DNA of 64,000 nt from Rhizobium lusitanum. Its GTDB lineage: Bacteria; Pseudomonadota; Alphaproteobacteria; Rhizobiales; Rhizobiaceae. Positions 21,303 through 31,354 of the stretch are shown here, piece after piece (within the stretch, counting starts at the first letter, position 1; each line of letters begins with the position of its first letter). Location: contig NZ_CP050308.1 of NCBI RefSeq assembly GCF_014189535.1, forward strand, positions 2,496,001 through 2,560,000, in the 5' to 3' direction. A program made the translations under genes and the position numbers. The notes under the pieces were generated by a model, which searched no databases, was not told where the DNA came from, and saw nothing but the letters and a program-made list of their open reading frames with translations.

Positions 21303-22655
21303 GTGACGGCGATGGATCAATCCGCAGTGAGCGAGGCAGCGCAGGAAATCGCCAAGCTGATGGGGTTGCACCCCAAGGGCTACGATCTCTCGCTGGACAG
21401 GATCACCCGCCTTCTCGACATCCTCGGTAATCCGCAGAACAAGCTGCCGCCGGTGATCCATGTCGCTGGAACCAACGGCAAGGGCTCGGTGACGGCCTTC
21501 TGCCGCGCGCTTCTCGAAGCGGGCGGCTACAGCGTGCATGTCCATACCTCGCCGCATCTCGTCAACTGGCATGAGCGCTACCGCATCGGCGTCAATGGCA
21601 GCCGTGGCGAGCTGGTTGACGACGCGGTCTTTGCCGAAGTGCTTCGGCGTATCGCCGATGCCAATGGCGGCGAGAAGATCACGGTATTCGAGATCCTGAC
21701 AGCGGCGACCTTCATCCTGTTTGCCGAGCATCCGGCCGACGCCGCAGTCATCGAAGTTGGCCTCGGCGGTCGTTTCGACGCGACCAATGTTATTTCCGAG
21801 CCGGCCGTTTCGGTGATCATGCCAATCTCGCTCGATCACCAGCCCTATCTTGGCGACCGGGTCGAGCTGATCGCCGCCGAAAAGGCGGGGATCATGAAGG
21901 CCGGCCGGCCTGTCGTCATTGGTCATCAGGACCATGATGCGGCTCTCGACGTACTGGTATCGACCGCCGAGCGGCTGCGCTGCCCGACCGCCGTCTTCGG
22001 CCAGGACTTTTCTGCCCATGAGGAATATGGCCGACTGGTCTATCAGGACGAATTCGGCCTTGGCGACCTGCCGCTGCCGCGCCTGCCGGGCCGGCATCAA
22101 TATGCCAATGCCGCCGCCGCCATCCGCGCCGTCAAGGCCGCAGGCTTTGTCGTCACCGAGACGATGATGGAAAAGGCGATGATCTCGGTCGAATGGCCGG
22201 GTCGCCTGCAGCGCCTGACAGAGGGCGAGCTGTTGCCGTACGCTCCGGAAGGCGCGGAAATCTGGGTCGATGGCGGTCACAATCCCGGCGCCGGCGAGGT
22301 CATTGCCGAAGCTATGGCCAGTTTCGAGGAGCGTCAGCCGCGCCCGCTATTCCTGATCATCGGCATGATCAACACCAAGGATCCCCTAGGCTATTTCAAG
22401 GCATTCACGGGTCTGGCGGAAAAGGTCTATTGCGTGCCGATCCGTGGCAGCGAAGCGATGATCGATCCGGTCATCCTGGCAAATTCGGCCTATGACGCCG
22501 GCCTGGTGGCCGAGCCCATGTTGACGGTCCGCCAGGCGCTGGACGAAATCCGGGAACTGGCCGTACCCAACATGCCCGCTCCGCGCATCCTGATCGGCGG
22601 CTCGCTCTATCTCGTCGGTGATGTCCTTGCCGACAACGGCACGCCGCCGAAGTAA
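21303..22655 (+). CDS. folC: folylpolyglutamate synthase / dihydrofolate synthase
   Basis: FolC adds glutamate to dihydropteroate and to folates. The protein of about 450 residues has the Mur-ligase ATP loop HVAGTNGKGSVTAF, the HTSPHLVNWHERYRI motif, and the central LDHQPYLGD and AGIMKAGRP segments. GTG 21303 was chosen because GGAGG lies 5 bp upstream; GTG 21297 is too close to it and ATG 21312 farther away. It belongs to the trp-acc-fol run. Confidence 0.93.
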   Translation: MTAMDQSAVSEAAQEIAKLMGLHPKGYDLSLDRITRLLDILGNPQNKLPPVIHVAGTNGKGSVTAFCRALLEAGGYSVHVHTSPHLVNWHERYRIGVNGSRGELVDDAVFAEVLRRIADANGGEKITVFEILTAATFILFAEHPADAAVIEVGLGGRFDATNVISEPAVSVIMPISLDHQPYLGDRVELIAAEKAGIMKAGRPVVIGHQDHDAALDVLVSTAERLRCPTAVFGQDFSAHEEYGRLVYQDEFGLGDLPLPRLPGRHQYANAAAAIRAVKAAGFVVTETMMEKAMISVEWPGRLQRLTEGELLPYAPEGAEIWVDGGHNPGAGEVIAEAMASFEERQPRPLFLIIGMINTKDPLGYFKAFTGLAEKVYCVPIRGSEAMIDPVILANSAYDAGLVAEPMLTVRQALDEIRELAVPNMPAPRILIGGSLYLVGDVLADNGTPPK

Positions 22656-22680
22656 CAAATACGGCTTGCGAGGAGGCTAA

Positions 22681-23295
22681 ATGAAGAAGGGCGTTCTCAA
22701 CACCTGGTATCTGCCTCTCGTTACCATTGGCGCATTGTATCTCGGTTTAGCCGCTCCAGCCCAATCGGCTCCTTCCACAGCAACGCCGCCGCCTCCGACC
22801 GCCGTGCAATTGCACAGCGCGATGGAAGCGGTAAAGTCGGGTGTTCCCCGGATTGCGGAGTTTCCCGGTTGTCTGCCAGCTTTTCAGCGGCCGGAAAATG
22901 TGCGGCTCTGCGTCCTGAAATTACAGGGCTCCTATGATGGCTTTCAGGAAATCCCATTCCGCTTTTCCAAAGGCCATTGGGCGGTTCTGCTGGACAAGAC
23001 AGGAAAGCCAGCGGAGACGAGCGCGGCCTGCGCTCCGGTCACTGTTGCCCAAAGTGCGCTTCGCCGGCTGCGCGGTGACGACAATCTGAGAGTGACTGGT
23101 GAGGTCGACGATGGCGAAGGCAATTTCACCGATCGGCGCGGCACCAATCGTGATCGTCAGGGAGCTTATCGTCTGATGTGCCGTTATGAGGTCGCAAAAG
23201 GTGCGGGCCAAAAGGAACTCGTCATTGCCTATGTTTGGTACGATGGATCGCAATATCTCATCGATGCGGACGTAGAGGTTTGGGACGACAATTGA
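22681..23295 (+). CDS. putative secreted protein of unknown function
   Basis: The 204-residue protein has a plausible Sec signal peptide (hydrophobic residues about 9-26, LPLVTIGALYLGLAAPAQSA, with an Ala-rich cleavage region) followed by a Pro/Thr-rich linker. The mature part carries four cysteines spaced as two pairs (EFPGCLPAFQ, VRLCVLKL, SAACAPVT, RLMCRYE), which could form disulfides in the periplasm. It begins 25 bp after folC with a strong RBS (GAGGAGG), so it may be co-transcribed. I do not recognise a family. Confidence 0.75.
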   Translation: MKKGVLNTWYLPLVTIGALYLGLAAPAQSAPSTATPPPPTAVQLHSAMEAVKSGVPRIAEFPGCLPAFQRPENVRLCVLKLQGSYDGFQEIPFRFSKGHWAVLLDKTGKPAETSAACAPVTVAQSALRRLRGDDNLRVTGEVDDGEGNFTDRRGTNRDRQGAYRLMCRYEVAKGAGQKELVIAYVWYDGSQYLIDADVEVWDDN

Positions 23296-23340
23296 TCTAT
23301 CGGGCGATGAGCCACCTTTGCAAAGCAGTTGAGCCCAACA

Positions 23341-23367
23341 AAAAAGCCCGGACAAACCGGGCTTTTT
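23341..23367. terminator. bidirectional terminator between the secreted protein gene and trxA
   Basis: The stem AAAAAGCCCGG / CCGGGCTTTTT has a 5-nt loop and A/T runs on both sides, between convergent genes. Confidence 0.88.
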
Positions 23368-23390
23368 GATTCATATCAGTCGATACCTGA

Positions 23391-23717
23391 TCAGGCGGCG
23401 GCAGCGCCTTTGATCCAGCTTTCCAGAGCTGATTTCGGAGCGGCGCCAACCTTGATGTCGGCGACTTCGCCGGCCTTGAACATGGCAAGCGTCGGGATCG
23501 AGCGAACACCGAACTGGGCAGCCAGTTCCGGGTTCTCATCGATGTTGAGCTTGGCGATCTTCACCTTGCCTTCGAACTGCACGGAGAGTTCATCGAGCGA
23601 CGGGGCAATCATCTTGCACGGACCGCACCATTCGGCCCAGAAATCAACGATGACAGGCTCTGCGGAGTTAAGAACTTCGGAGGCGAAGTTAGCATTATCG
23701 ACTTTTACGGTAGCCAT
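23391..23717 (-). CDS. trxA: thioredoxin
   Basis: The 108-residue protein is a standard cytosolic thioredoxin with the redox site [11 protein letters not shown] and the cis-proline region RSIPTLAMF. It is last in the divL-tsaE/amgK-murU-addB-addA-trxA direction, about 75 bp after addA, and is followed by the shared terminator. Confidence 0.97.
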   Translation of the reverse strand: MATVKVDNANFASEVLNSAEPVIVDFWAEWCGPCKMIAPSLDELSVQFEGKVKIAKLNIDENPELAAQFGVRSIPTLAMFKAGEVADIKVGAAPKSALESWIKGAAAA

Positions 23718-23792
23718 AGGCTGCTCCTTTACCGGGATTTGCGGTTGGAATGTATGTGAGGGTACGGTGCCTCATTTTCAATGTTCGGTATT

Positions 23793-26700
23793 TCACTTTG
23801 TCTTGAGCTCCGCAAGCGTCAATGCTAGCGCCTCGCCGGACAGCGTGTGGATCGAGGCATTCTCGGTATAGACGAGCACGCAATCGATACGCTTGCCCGG
23901 ATAGAGCGGCGAGAGGATCTCGCGATAGATGGCAAGCTGCGCCCGATGAGCGAAGGGAATTTCCTTTGCCGAGCGTGGAGGCACCCGGTTGGTCTTGTAG
24001 TCGAGGATGACGACGCGGTCGTCGAGCACGGTCAGCCGGTCGATGCGGCCGGAGACGGCATAGGCCTGGTCATCGAGTGTCAGCGTGCCCATGATCGAGA
24101 CTTCGGCCTGGGCATGGGCGCTGAAAACGCCCTGCAGTTCCGAGTGCGATAGCAACGCCATCACTGAGCCGAGCAGCGCATCGCGTTCTGCCTGCGGCCA
24201 GAAGCGTGCGGCCCGTTCGGCATAGCGCCGCGCTGCCTCGGCGCGATCCGCTGGCGCGATTTCCGGCAATGTCTGCAGCATGCGGTGGATGAAGCGGCCC
24301 TTTTCCAGCGAGCGATCCGACTTGGCCTTCTCGGTGAACAGCGGCGAGGCGACGAGCAGATTGTCAGCTTCGTCGTCGATGACGGTGCCGGCGCCGGAAG
24401 GGCTGAGCGGCCGAGGCAGGTTTCGCTGCGGCGGCAGCGGTCGGCTGAGCCCGACGGGTAGCGCGCCACGGTCGATGGCTTTTTCCGCTTGCTCCATACG
24501 CTCGAAACTGCGCTCGACCTGGGTGACGCGCCAGCTCAATCCCTGCCACTCGCCATCCGGCCCGGAGAAACTGACGGGCGTGCAGCGCTCGCCGTCCTGG
24601 CGCAGTGCCGCGGAAATCATGGCGTGCCATGTATCGGCATTCTCACGGATGCCGCGATAGCCGCAGATGATCAGCCGGTCGGCGGCGCGGGTCATGCCGA
24701 CATAGAGCAGGCGGCGATATTCCTCTTCCGTCAGCGATTGCAGTCTGGCTGTATCGGCCTGCGTCAATGAATTGGCGAGCGCCGAGACCGGCACCCAGAC
24801 CGGCAGCGGGATGTCTTGTTTGCCGGTCTCGATCAACCGCATCTTCGGCAGGTGCGTATGGGTGAAGGCCTTGCCGCCGCCATCGACGAGGAAGACGATC
24901 GGCGCTTCCAGGCCCTTGGAGGCATGCACGGTCATGATCCGCACCTCGTTGCGGCCCTTGTCCTGCTCGCGCTTCACCGTCGGCGCTTCCAGTTCTAGCG
25001 TCGAGACGAAGGACTGCAGGCCCGGCAGGCCGGAGGTCTCGTGGTCGAGCGTGAAAGTCAGGAATTCATCGAGGATATCGCTGACCTCGGTGCCGAGCCG
25101 CGCCAGAAACTGCCGCCGGCCGCCGAAGCTGCCGAGCACGCGGGCATAGAAATCATGAACGGACAGGCTTTTCGACAAAGCGAGGAAGGTTTTCAGCCGG
25201 TCGACCGCATATCGGAACCGCTCATTGCCGTCATCGGCAAATTTCTGCAGGTGGGTCCACACACTTTCATTGCTGTCGCGAAGGGCCGCGACGGCAAAGA
25301 CGTCGTCTTCACCGAGATCAAACAGCGGACTTTTCAAAAGAGCAGAGAGCGACAGGTCATCTTCCGGCAGCAGCAGAAAGCGGCCAAGCGCTAGCAGATC
25401 CTGAATGGCGATATGGGTGGTCAGCACCAGCCGGTCGGCGCCGGCCACGGGGATATTGTTGCGTCGCTTCAGCGCCCGGGTCAGCGCATTGACGAAGCTG
25501 TCGCGCTTGCGCACGAGCACGAGAATGTCGCCGGCCTCGATGAAACGGGCCTTGCCCTTGTCGATGATCGTCTCGCGGCCAATGAGATTGCCGATCGTCT
25601 GCGCCATGCGCCGCGCCAGGATCGCCGCCGGCGCGCTTTCCGGCGTCGAATCGAACGGTGCCGTCCAATCCTCTTCCTTCGCCGCCGGCTCCGGCGCGAT
25701 CATCTCCCAGAGATCGACGGCGCCGGGATGGCCGATGCGGCTTGAGCGATGCACGACCGGCTCGTCGACGGCGCTCAGCCCGCGGGCATTTTCGGGCGCG
25801 GTGAAGACATGATCGACGGCGGCGAGCACATCGGCTGTCGAGCGGAAGGAGAGCGGCAGGCGGATCGAGGAAAACTGCTGGCCGCTGGTTGCCACCCGCC
25901 GCCGTGTCCGGTCGCTCTCCTCGGAGAAACGTTCGGGCCGCGCACCCTGGAAGGAATAGATTGACTGTTTCTCGTCGCCGACCGCGAAGATTGTCCGCAG
26001 CGTCTGCCGCGCGCTTTCACCGGAGAAGAAATCCTCCGCCAGCGACTGGATGACGCTCCATTGGATCGGGCTGGTATCCTGCGCCTCGTCGACGAGAATA
26101 TGGTCGATGCCCTGGTCGAGCTTGTAGTGAATCCAGGGGCCGACATCCTTCTTGGTCAGAAGATCGGCGGTGCGGGTGATCAGGTCTTCGAAGTCGAGCT
26201 GACTGCGGCGTTTCTTCAGCTCTTCATAGTCGCGGTTCAGCCGGTCGGCCAGAACGAGCGCCGCGCGGGTGGCGCGATACATCCGCATCAGCTTCAGTCT
26301 GTCGCGGCAGGTAACGACATGAGCGCGGGCGGTGGCTACCGCTTCGGCAAGTGCCGGCGCATCCGCCAGCATCGCCTTGACGAAGAACTGGCTGTCGGAT
26401 TTCGGCTCGCCCTTGCCGGTCAGCATCACCTTTTCGAGGATGTCCGCCCGGGCGACCGGATTTACCTCGCGCTTGGCGAGACGCAGCCCGTAGGCAACCT
26501 CTTGCGCCTTCGCGCCGCCTTTCTCGTCGGCAAGCGTCAGATAAAGCTCCAGCGTCGCGCCGGAAAGGCCGGGCAGCGGCCAATATTGCTCCGCGATGCC
26601 GGCTTCCGTGTCATCGGCGGAAAGACCAAGCCGGGCGAGCAGCACGGCGTCGATGCCGCCTTTCCGCTCTGCATCCGTGGTGAAGCGTCGGATGGCGTTG

Positions 26701-27359
26701 CGCTTGGCGACAATATCGCCAAGCAGCGTCTCCAGGCCGGATTCATCGCCGAGATCGAGAACATAGGAAAAGGCCTCCGCAAGTTCGGCATCCCGCTGCG
26801 GCGTCGTTGCCGTCAGCAACGAGCGACGTGCGTCTTCCAGCAGGGTCGCGGCTGCGCGGTCGTCGAGAACGGAGAAATGGCCGGCGACATTGGCCTCCAG
26901 CGGAAATTGATGCAGCAGCGCCTCGCAGAAGGCGTGGATCGTCTGGATCTTCAGCCCGCCCGGCGTTTCCAGCGCCTTGGCAAAGAGCCGCCGGGCCTCG
27001 GCGAGCTTGAACAGATCCGGCTCCGCGCCCTCGATCTCGGTAATCCGCGTTTTAAGCTCTTCATCCGACAAGGTTGCCCAGGCGGCCAGCCGGTCGAAGA
27101 CGCGGTTCGACATTTCGGAGGCGGCGGCCTTGGTATAGGTCAGGCAGAGAATGGCCGAAGGCCGCGCGCCGTCGAGCAGCAGGCGGATGACACGCTGTGT
27201 CAGTACATGCGTCTTGCCGGAACCGGCATTGGCCGAGACCCAGGCGGAGCGCTCGGGATCGGAGGCGATGGATTGCTGCACCGTCGTCCAGCCGATCCAG
27301 GCGCCGGCATCGTCGCTCTCGGGCAGGGCGGCCAGTTCGCTTACGGGAAGATCACTCAT
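23793..27359 (-). CDS. addA: double-strand break repair helicase-nuclease AddA
   Basis: AddA is the motor subunit of AddAB, which resects double-strand breaks before RecA loading; it is the alphaproteobacterial counterpart of RecBCD. The 1188-residue protein has the UvrD-type Walker A ANAGSGKTHVLTQR near residue 35, the Walker B VDEAQDTSPIQW, helicase motif VI region LLYVGMTRAADRL, and the C-terminal RecB-type nuclease (GRIDRL...VILDYKTN). ATG 27359 was chosen; it overlaps the addB stop by 8 bp. Confidence 0.95.
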   Translation of the reverse strand: MSDLPVSELAALPESDDAGAWIGWTTVQQSIASDPERSAWVSANAGSGKTHVLTQRVIRLLLDGARPSAILCLTYTKAAASEMSNRVFDRLAAWATLSDEELKTRITEIEGAEPDLFKLAEARRLFAKALETPGGLKIQTIHAFCEALLHQFPLEANVAGHFSVLDDRAAATLLEDARRSLLTATTPQRDAELAEAFSYVLDLGDESGLETLLGDIVAKRNAIRRFTTDAERKGGIDAVLLARLGLSADDTEAGIAEQYWPLPGLSGATLELYLTLADEKGGAKAQEVAYGLRLAKREVNPVARADILEKVMLTGKGEPKSDSQFFVKAMLADAPALAEAVATARAHVVTCRDRLKLMRMYRATRAALVLADRLNRDYEELKKRRSQLDFEDLITRTADLLTKKDVGPWIHYKLDQGIDHILVDEAQDTSPIQWSVIQSLAEDFFSGESARQTLRTIFAVGDEKQSIYSFQGARPERFSEESDRTRRRVATSGQQFSSIRLPLSFRSTADVLAAVDHVFTAPENARGLSAVDEPVVHRSSRIGHPGAVDLWEMIAPEPAAKEEDWTAPFDSTPESAPAAILARRMAQTIGNLIGRETIIDKGKARFIEAGDILVLVRKRDSFVNALTRALKRRNNIPVAGADRLVLTTHIAIQDLLALGRFLLLPEDDLSLSALLKSPLFDLGEDDVFAVAALRDSNESVWTHLQKFADDGNERFRYAVDRLKTFLALSKSLSVHDFYARVLGSFGGRRQFLARLGTEVSDILDEFLTFTLDHETSGLPGLQSFVSTLELEAPTVKREQDKGRNEVRIMTVHASKGLEAPIVFLVDGGGKAFTHTHLPKMRLIETGKQDIPLPVWVPVSALANSLTQADTARLQSLTEEEYRRLLYVGMTRAADRLIICGYRGIRENADTWHAMISAALRQDGERCTPVSFSGPDGEWQGLSWRVTQVERSFERMEQAEKAIDRGALPVGLSRPLPPQRNLPRPLSPSGAGTVIDDEADNLLVASPLFTEKAKSDRSLEKGRFIHRMLQTLPEIAPADRAEAARRYAERAARFWPQAERDALLGSVMALLSHSELQGVFSAHAQAEVSIMGTLTLDDQAYAVSGRIDRLTVLDDRVVILDYKTNRVPPRSAKEIPFAHRAQLAIYREILSPLYPGKRIDCVLVYTENASIHTLSGEALALTLAELKTK

Positions 27360-30300
27360 CGCCGCCGCCTTCCTGCTCGGTCTCCGCCGTCGACCATTCC
27401 GAGACGCGGGCGAGGTGATCGTAATCGCCGCCATATTCGAATTGCTGCGCCGGGATCAGCCGCGAGGAGAAGCCCTTTTCGCCGGATTGCAGCAGGGAAA
27501 CGAATTTCACGAGCTGGTCCATCGATTCCTGCGCCAGATCCAGAGCCGATTTCGTTTCCGTCTTGCCGCCACGGCTCGAGAGCTCGTTGTTGACCTGATC
27601 GACCTTGAAGCGATCTCCGGGTCTCAGCCGCACGTAAAGCAGGTTTTCCGGGACGAGTGCGTCGATATCGCGGAAGGCGCCGGCCTTGAGCGCATAGGCT
27701 TCCAGCGCCAATTGCGGATCAAGCAGCGTGCGGGCCTGCGCCGGCGAGGGATTGTAGCCGGTCTTGTAGTCGATGATATCGGCAGCCTTGCCACCCTTGA
27801 AGTCGATGCGGTCGGCGACGCCGGTGAGCCGGATGCCGATCGGTTCGATCTGGACGCCGGCCGGCACTTCCGTTGCCGTCCTGCGGATCTCCGGCCGTCG
27901 CTCCGCTTCCCAGATAAGGAAGGCACGCGCGACTTCGCGGAAGCGCGGCCGCCAGACGCTGTCGATATGAACGGGCAATTGTTCCGCATCGAACAGCTCG
28001 GTGAGAATACAGTCCATAGCCAGCGATGCATCCGGCGTGCCGGCGATATGGCCCTCGCGAATGAAGCGGTCGATGATCTTGTGATAGAGCGTGCCGCGTT
28101 CGGCCGGGCCGGGATCGCGGTTGAAGGGATCGATCGGGTCGAGCCGCAGCACGCGCCGGGCGTAGATCGCATAGGGGTCGCGGCGGAGACGGCCAACCTC
28201 GCTGAAGGAATAGCTTTTCGGCTGCAGCTCGGCGGGCGGTCTTGGTGCCGGTCTTTGCGCCGGAGTCTGATTTTCACCCTGGTCGATCATCCCGGCCCAA
28301 TGACGATATTGATCGCCGCGCGCCTTCAATTCGCTGGAAAATGCCTTGCCGCCCAGCGCCATCAGCCGCTGCAGCCAGCGAGAGGCCACGGTCGGGGTCG
28401 AACCTTGACGCAATGCGCGCGAATAGATCAGGTCGCGCGTGCCGTTCGCCATTTCGAAATCGTGGGCAAGTTGGCCGATGCGCCGCTCCGGCGGCTCCAG
28501 GCCGATCTCGGTTTTCATCGTGCGGGAAATGAAGGGGTTGTTGGCGGTCTGGCCGGGCCAGGAGCCTTCGTTCAGCCCGCCGAGGATCAGCGTATCGACG
28601 CTCTGCAGGCGTGCTTCCAGCGTACCGAAGATGAACAGGCGCGGATGGCTCAAGGCGCGTGGCTTGACCGCCTGGCCGGCGCAGAGCGCCGCCATGATAT
28701 CGATCCATTGCGGCCCGTCCGCTTCCAGCTGCCCGTCGGTATCGATGATTTCCTTCAGCAGGCTGGCGAGCGTATCGCCTGCCTCGCCGGACCAGAGTGC
28801 GGCCAGATCGCCGCGCTCGTCGGCGGCGACGGCTTCCAGCGCCCGGCCGGTGCGCTCGGCCCATTCGGAAAGGGTGGGGAGGCCGTCAGGTGATTGCTGC
28901 GAAAGCGCGGATGCCAGGGGCTCACATGCCCTGGTGACTTGGCGTGCCAGTTCGCGCGCCCGGTCCACCGCTTCGGGGGCCAAGGATTTGCGCCATTGCG
29001 GCGCGTGGCGGCTTTTCGCTTGTTCGGCAAGCTGGCGGTCGAGCAGCGGTTCCAGCGCGCCGATGTCGACATCGGCAATGCCGCCCCTGAGCGCCAAGAT
29101 CTCCAGCGCATCGACGCCGAGTTGCAACGCGTCCTGCGGAAGGCTGAAACGGGCAAGGGGGTGCTTGAGCAGCGAAACGATGGCGACGGGATCGCCGGGG
29201 CGCAGCGTCGCTTCGAGCAGCAACTGCAAGAGCGCGCCCTGCGGCGTGGCGGTCAGCGGCGTGCCGGCTGAATCGTCGGCGGTGATGCCGAAGCGCGCCA
29301 GCTCCGCCGTCACCCGCCGCGCCAGATTACGGTCCGGCGTGATCAGTGCCGCCTGGCTTTCGCCGCCATCCCGTCCCGGCTTTTCCAGCGCCAGACGTAA
29401 GGCGATGGCAATCGCCGTCGCCTCCTCGCGCTCGTTTGCCGCCTCGATCAGGGCGACATCGGCAAAGGCATTGGCGATCATGTCGGAGCCAAGTGTTTGC
29501 TGCCACGCGCCCCAGCCGCTGGTCGCCTTTGCCGGCGCCAGGGCGCGCGACAGGATCTCAGCGCGCATCTGCATGTCCCCGGTCGCCTCGGCGATGGCTT
29601 CGACATCGCTGCGGGGCGTGTGCAGCCGCTTCAACAGCAACGACAGGCCATATTGCGAATGGCTGCGCGTCGTCGGATCGACCCTTTCGCCGATGCCGGT
29701 TTCCGGTGCCACCAGCTGCCAGTCCTCTTCCGGCATTGTGAGATCGAGCCCCGGCAGGACGATCACCCCTTGCGGCAGGGAGGCGACAGCCGCGATCAGC
29801 TCCGCCGTTGCCGGCACCGAACCGGTCGAGCCGGCGATGATGATCGGGCCGGCATGCTGCATGGTGGCGATCCGCTGCGCCTCGGCGCGCAGAATGGCGT
29901 TGCGGTGCCGGGCGGGCGAGGACTTGCCGAGTTCCTCCAGCCGCGCCGGCCAGAAGGCGCTGGCAATCTGCAGGAATTCGGCGGTCAGTTGCCACCAGAG
30001 CGCATGGTCGTCGGCGCTGAGATCGGCAAGGGCTGCCCAATCGCGATCTTCGGTCTCGATGGAATCGATGAGTTCTGCAAGATTGCGGGCGAGCCAGATG
30101 GCATCCGCCGGGCTTGCGGGGGCAACCAGCGGCGAGTCCGAATGGATGTCGCGCACGATCTGCGGCAGCTTGTTGCGCCAGGCAAGGATCAGCCGTGCCA
30201 GCTCCAGCAGGCGGGCGGTATTGGCGAGCGGCTGCGCCAGATCCGCAGTCGCCGGCAGCGTCTCCTCGAAATAGCCGCTGTCGTCGTCGGTCTCGCCGAG

Positions 30301-30543
30301 CGGACGGATCACCGGCAGGATGGCGGAGCGGCCGCCGAGCAGATCGACGAATTCCGAACGCAGCACGCGCGCCGCGCGCCGTGTCGGCAGGAAGATCGTG
30401 ACCTTGGCGAGCGACAGCGGATCGCTCGGATCATGGCGGAAATGCTCGGTCAGCCGGCCGTCGCAAAGGGCGCTGGCAAGGGTCTTCAGGAAGGGCAGGC
30501 CCGCCGGGATCGTCAGGATGCGTTGCCGGTGCCCACTCGTCAT
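27352..30543 (-). CDS. addB: double-strand break repair protein AddB
   Basis: AddB partners AddA. The 1063-residue protein has the alphaproteobacterial AddB layout: an N-terminal helicase-like region without a convincing Walker A motif, and a C-terminal RecB-family nuclease with IDYKTGYNPSPAQ near residue 960 (the D-x-K of PD-(D/E)XK). ATG 30543 overlaps neither neighbour and lies 4 bp past the murU stop, suggesting one transcript. The Chi-like recognition sequence cannot be read from this. Confidence 0.93.
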   Translation of the reverse strand: MTSGHRQRILTIPAGLPFLKTLASALCDGRLTEHFRHDPSDPLSLAKVTIFLPTRRAARVLRSEFVDLLGGRSAILPVIRPLGETDDDSGYFEETLPATADLAQPLANTARLLELARLILAWRNKLPQIVRDIHSDSPLVAPASPADAIWLARNLAELIDSIETEDRDWAALADLSADDHALWWQLTAEFLQIASAFWPARLEELGKSSPARHRNAILRAEAQRIATMQHAGPIIIAGSTGSVPATAELIAAVASLPQGVIVLPGLDLTMPEEDWQLVAPETGIGERVDPTTRSHSQYGLSLLLKRLHTPRSDVEAIAEATGDMQMRAEILSRALAPAKATSGWGAWQQTLGSDMIANAFADVALIEAANEREEATAIAIALRLALEKPGRDGGESQAALITPDRNLARRVTAELARFGITADDSAGTPLTATPQGALLQLLLEATLRPGDPVAIVSLLKHPLARFSLPQDALQLGVDALEILALRGGIADVDIGALEPLLDRQLAEQAKSRHAPQWRKSLAPEAVDRARELARQVTRACEPLASALSQQSPDGLPTLSEWAERTGRALEAVAADERGDLAALWSGEAGDTLASLLKEIIDTDGQLEADGPQWIDIMAALCAGQAVKPRALSHPRLFIFGTLEARLQSVDTLILGGLNEGSWPGQTANNPFISRTMKTEIGLEPPERRIGQLAHDFEMANGTRDLIYSRALRQGSTPTVASRWLQRLMALGGKAFSSELKARGDQYRHWAGMIDQGENQTPAQRPAPRPPAELQPKSYSFSEVGRLRRDPYAIYARRVLRLDPIDPFNRDPGPAERGTLYHKIIDRFIREGHIAGTPDASLAMDCILTELFDAEQLPVHIDSVWRPRFREVARAFLIWEAERRPEIRRTATEVPAGVQIEPIGIRLTGVADRIDFKGGKAADIIDYKTGYNPSPAQARTLLDPQLALEAYALKAGAFRDIDALVPENLLYVRLRPGDRFKVDQVNNELSSRGGKTETKSALDLAQESMDQLVKFVSLLQSGEKGFSSRLIPAQQFEYGGDYDHLARVSEWSTAETEQEGGGDE

Positions 30544-30547
30544 CGTC

Positions 30548-31279
30548 TCACGCAAACGCCCGGAAAGTCCGGATCGTTTCCTCCGCCTCGCCGACCGCCT
30601 CCGGCGTGCCGACAGTCAGCCAATGACCGTCGAGTATCGTGCCGTAAAGCCGGCCCTTGGCGATCGACTTGTCGTAATAGGTATTGACGTTGAAGGCATC
30701 ATCAGGCGCATCGTCAAGAACGGCTGGGGTCATGACCAGCGTACCCGCATAGACGACGCCATTCTGAGCGACATCGCGATAGCGCGAAAGCCGGCCATCG
30801 TCAGCCAGGCCGAAATCGTTCTTGCCATTATGGCCGGTGGTCTTTTCGAGCGCGACACAGAGCATGGCCATGTCCATGCGCTCGGCATCGAAGAATCCGG
30901 CTAAGCGTTGCAGATTGGTGGGGCGACCCTGTGTTTCACCGATCCAGAACAAATCTGAATTCATGACGAAAACCGGGTCACGGCCCAGAAGCTTCAGCCC
31001 CTTGGCCAGCCCACCGCCATTGTTCATCAACGCCTCCCGCTCGTCCGAAATCAGGATTTCGAGCTTGCGGTAATTGCGCAGATGCGCCTCCATCTGGTCG
31101 GCATGGTGATGGACATTGACCACTACTTGCTCGACGCCGGCGTCTGCCAGCGCATCCAGCGCATAGTCGATCATCGGCTTGCCGGCGATCCTTACCAGCG
31201 GTTTCGGGATGGTGTCGGTGATCGGGCGCATACGGGTTCCGAGCCCCGCGGCCAGCACCATGGCTTGTTTGATGGTCAT
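30548..31279 (-). CDS. murU: nucleotidyltransferase, probable MurNAc-1-phosphate uridylyltransferase
   Basis: The 243-residue protein is a sugar-phosphate nucleotidyltransferase: AAGLGTRMRPITDTIPKPLVRIAGKPMI contains the G-x-G-x-R and P-K-P-L motifs, and MNSDLFW carries the metal-binding aspartate. The upstream gene encodes an AmgK-type kinase fused to TsaE. In Pseudomonas putida, AmgK phosphorylates MurNAc at C1 and MurU makes UDP-MurNAc, a recycling route that bypasses de novo (fosfomycin-sensitive) synthesis. The pairing here makes MurU the best guess, but other hexose-1-phosphates remain possible. Confidence 0.82.
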   Translation of the reverse strand: MTIKQAMVLAAGLGTRMRPITDTIPKPLVRIAGKPMIDYALDALADAGVEQVVVNVHHHADQMEAHLRNYRKLEILISDEREALMNNGGGLAKGLKLLGRDPVFVMNSDLFWIGETQGRPTNLQRLAGFFDAERMDMAMLCVALEKTTGHNGKNDFGLADDGRLSRYRDVAQNGVVYAGTLVMTPAVLDDAPDDAFNVNTYYDKSIAKGRLYGTILDGHWLTVGTPEAVGEAEETIRTFRAFA

Positions 31280-31354
31280 CTCGTCTCGAACTCGTGATTC
31301 GGCTGCTGTCTTCCTTTAGCATAACGCCGGAAAACCGTCGCCCGGTCTCGAGGG

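Noticed and set aside
20343-22280. Long minus-strand open frame opposite accD and folC (645 codons)
   Set aside because: It has the low-complexity, Arg/Asp/Gly-rich composition typical of antisense frames in GC-rich DNA; accD and folC on the plus strand have clear family motifs.
26061-27593. Plus-strand open frame opposite addA (510 codons)
   Set aside because: Composition of an antisense shadow; addA carries the helicase motifs on the minus strand.
28439-30274. Plus-strand open frame opposite addB (611 codons)
   Set aside because: Ser/Ala/Arg-rich shadow of addB with no recognisable domain.
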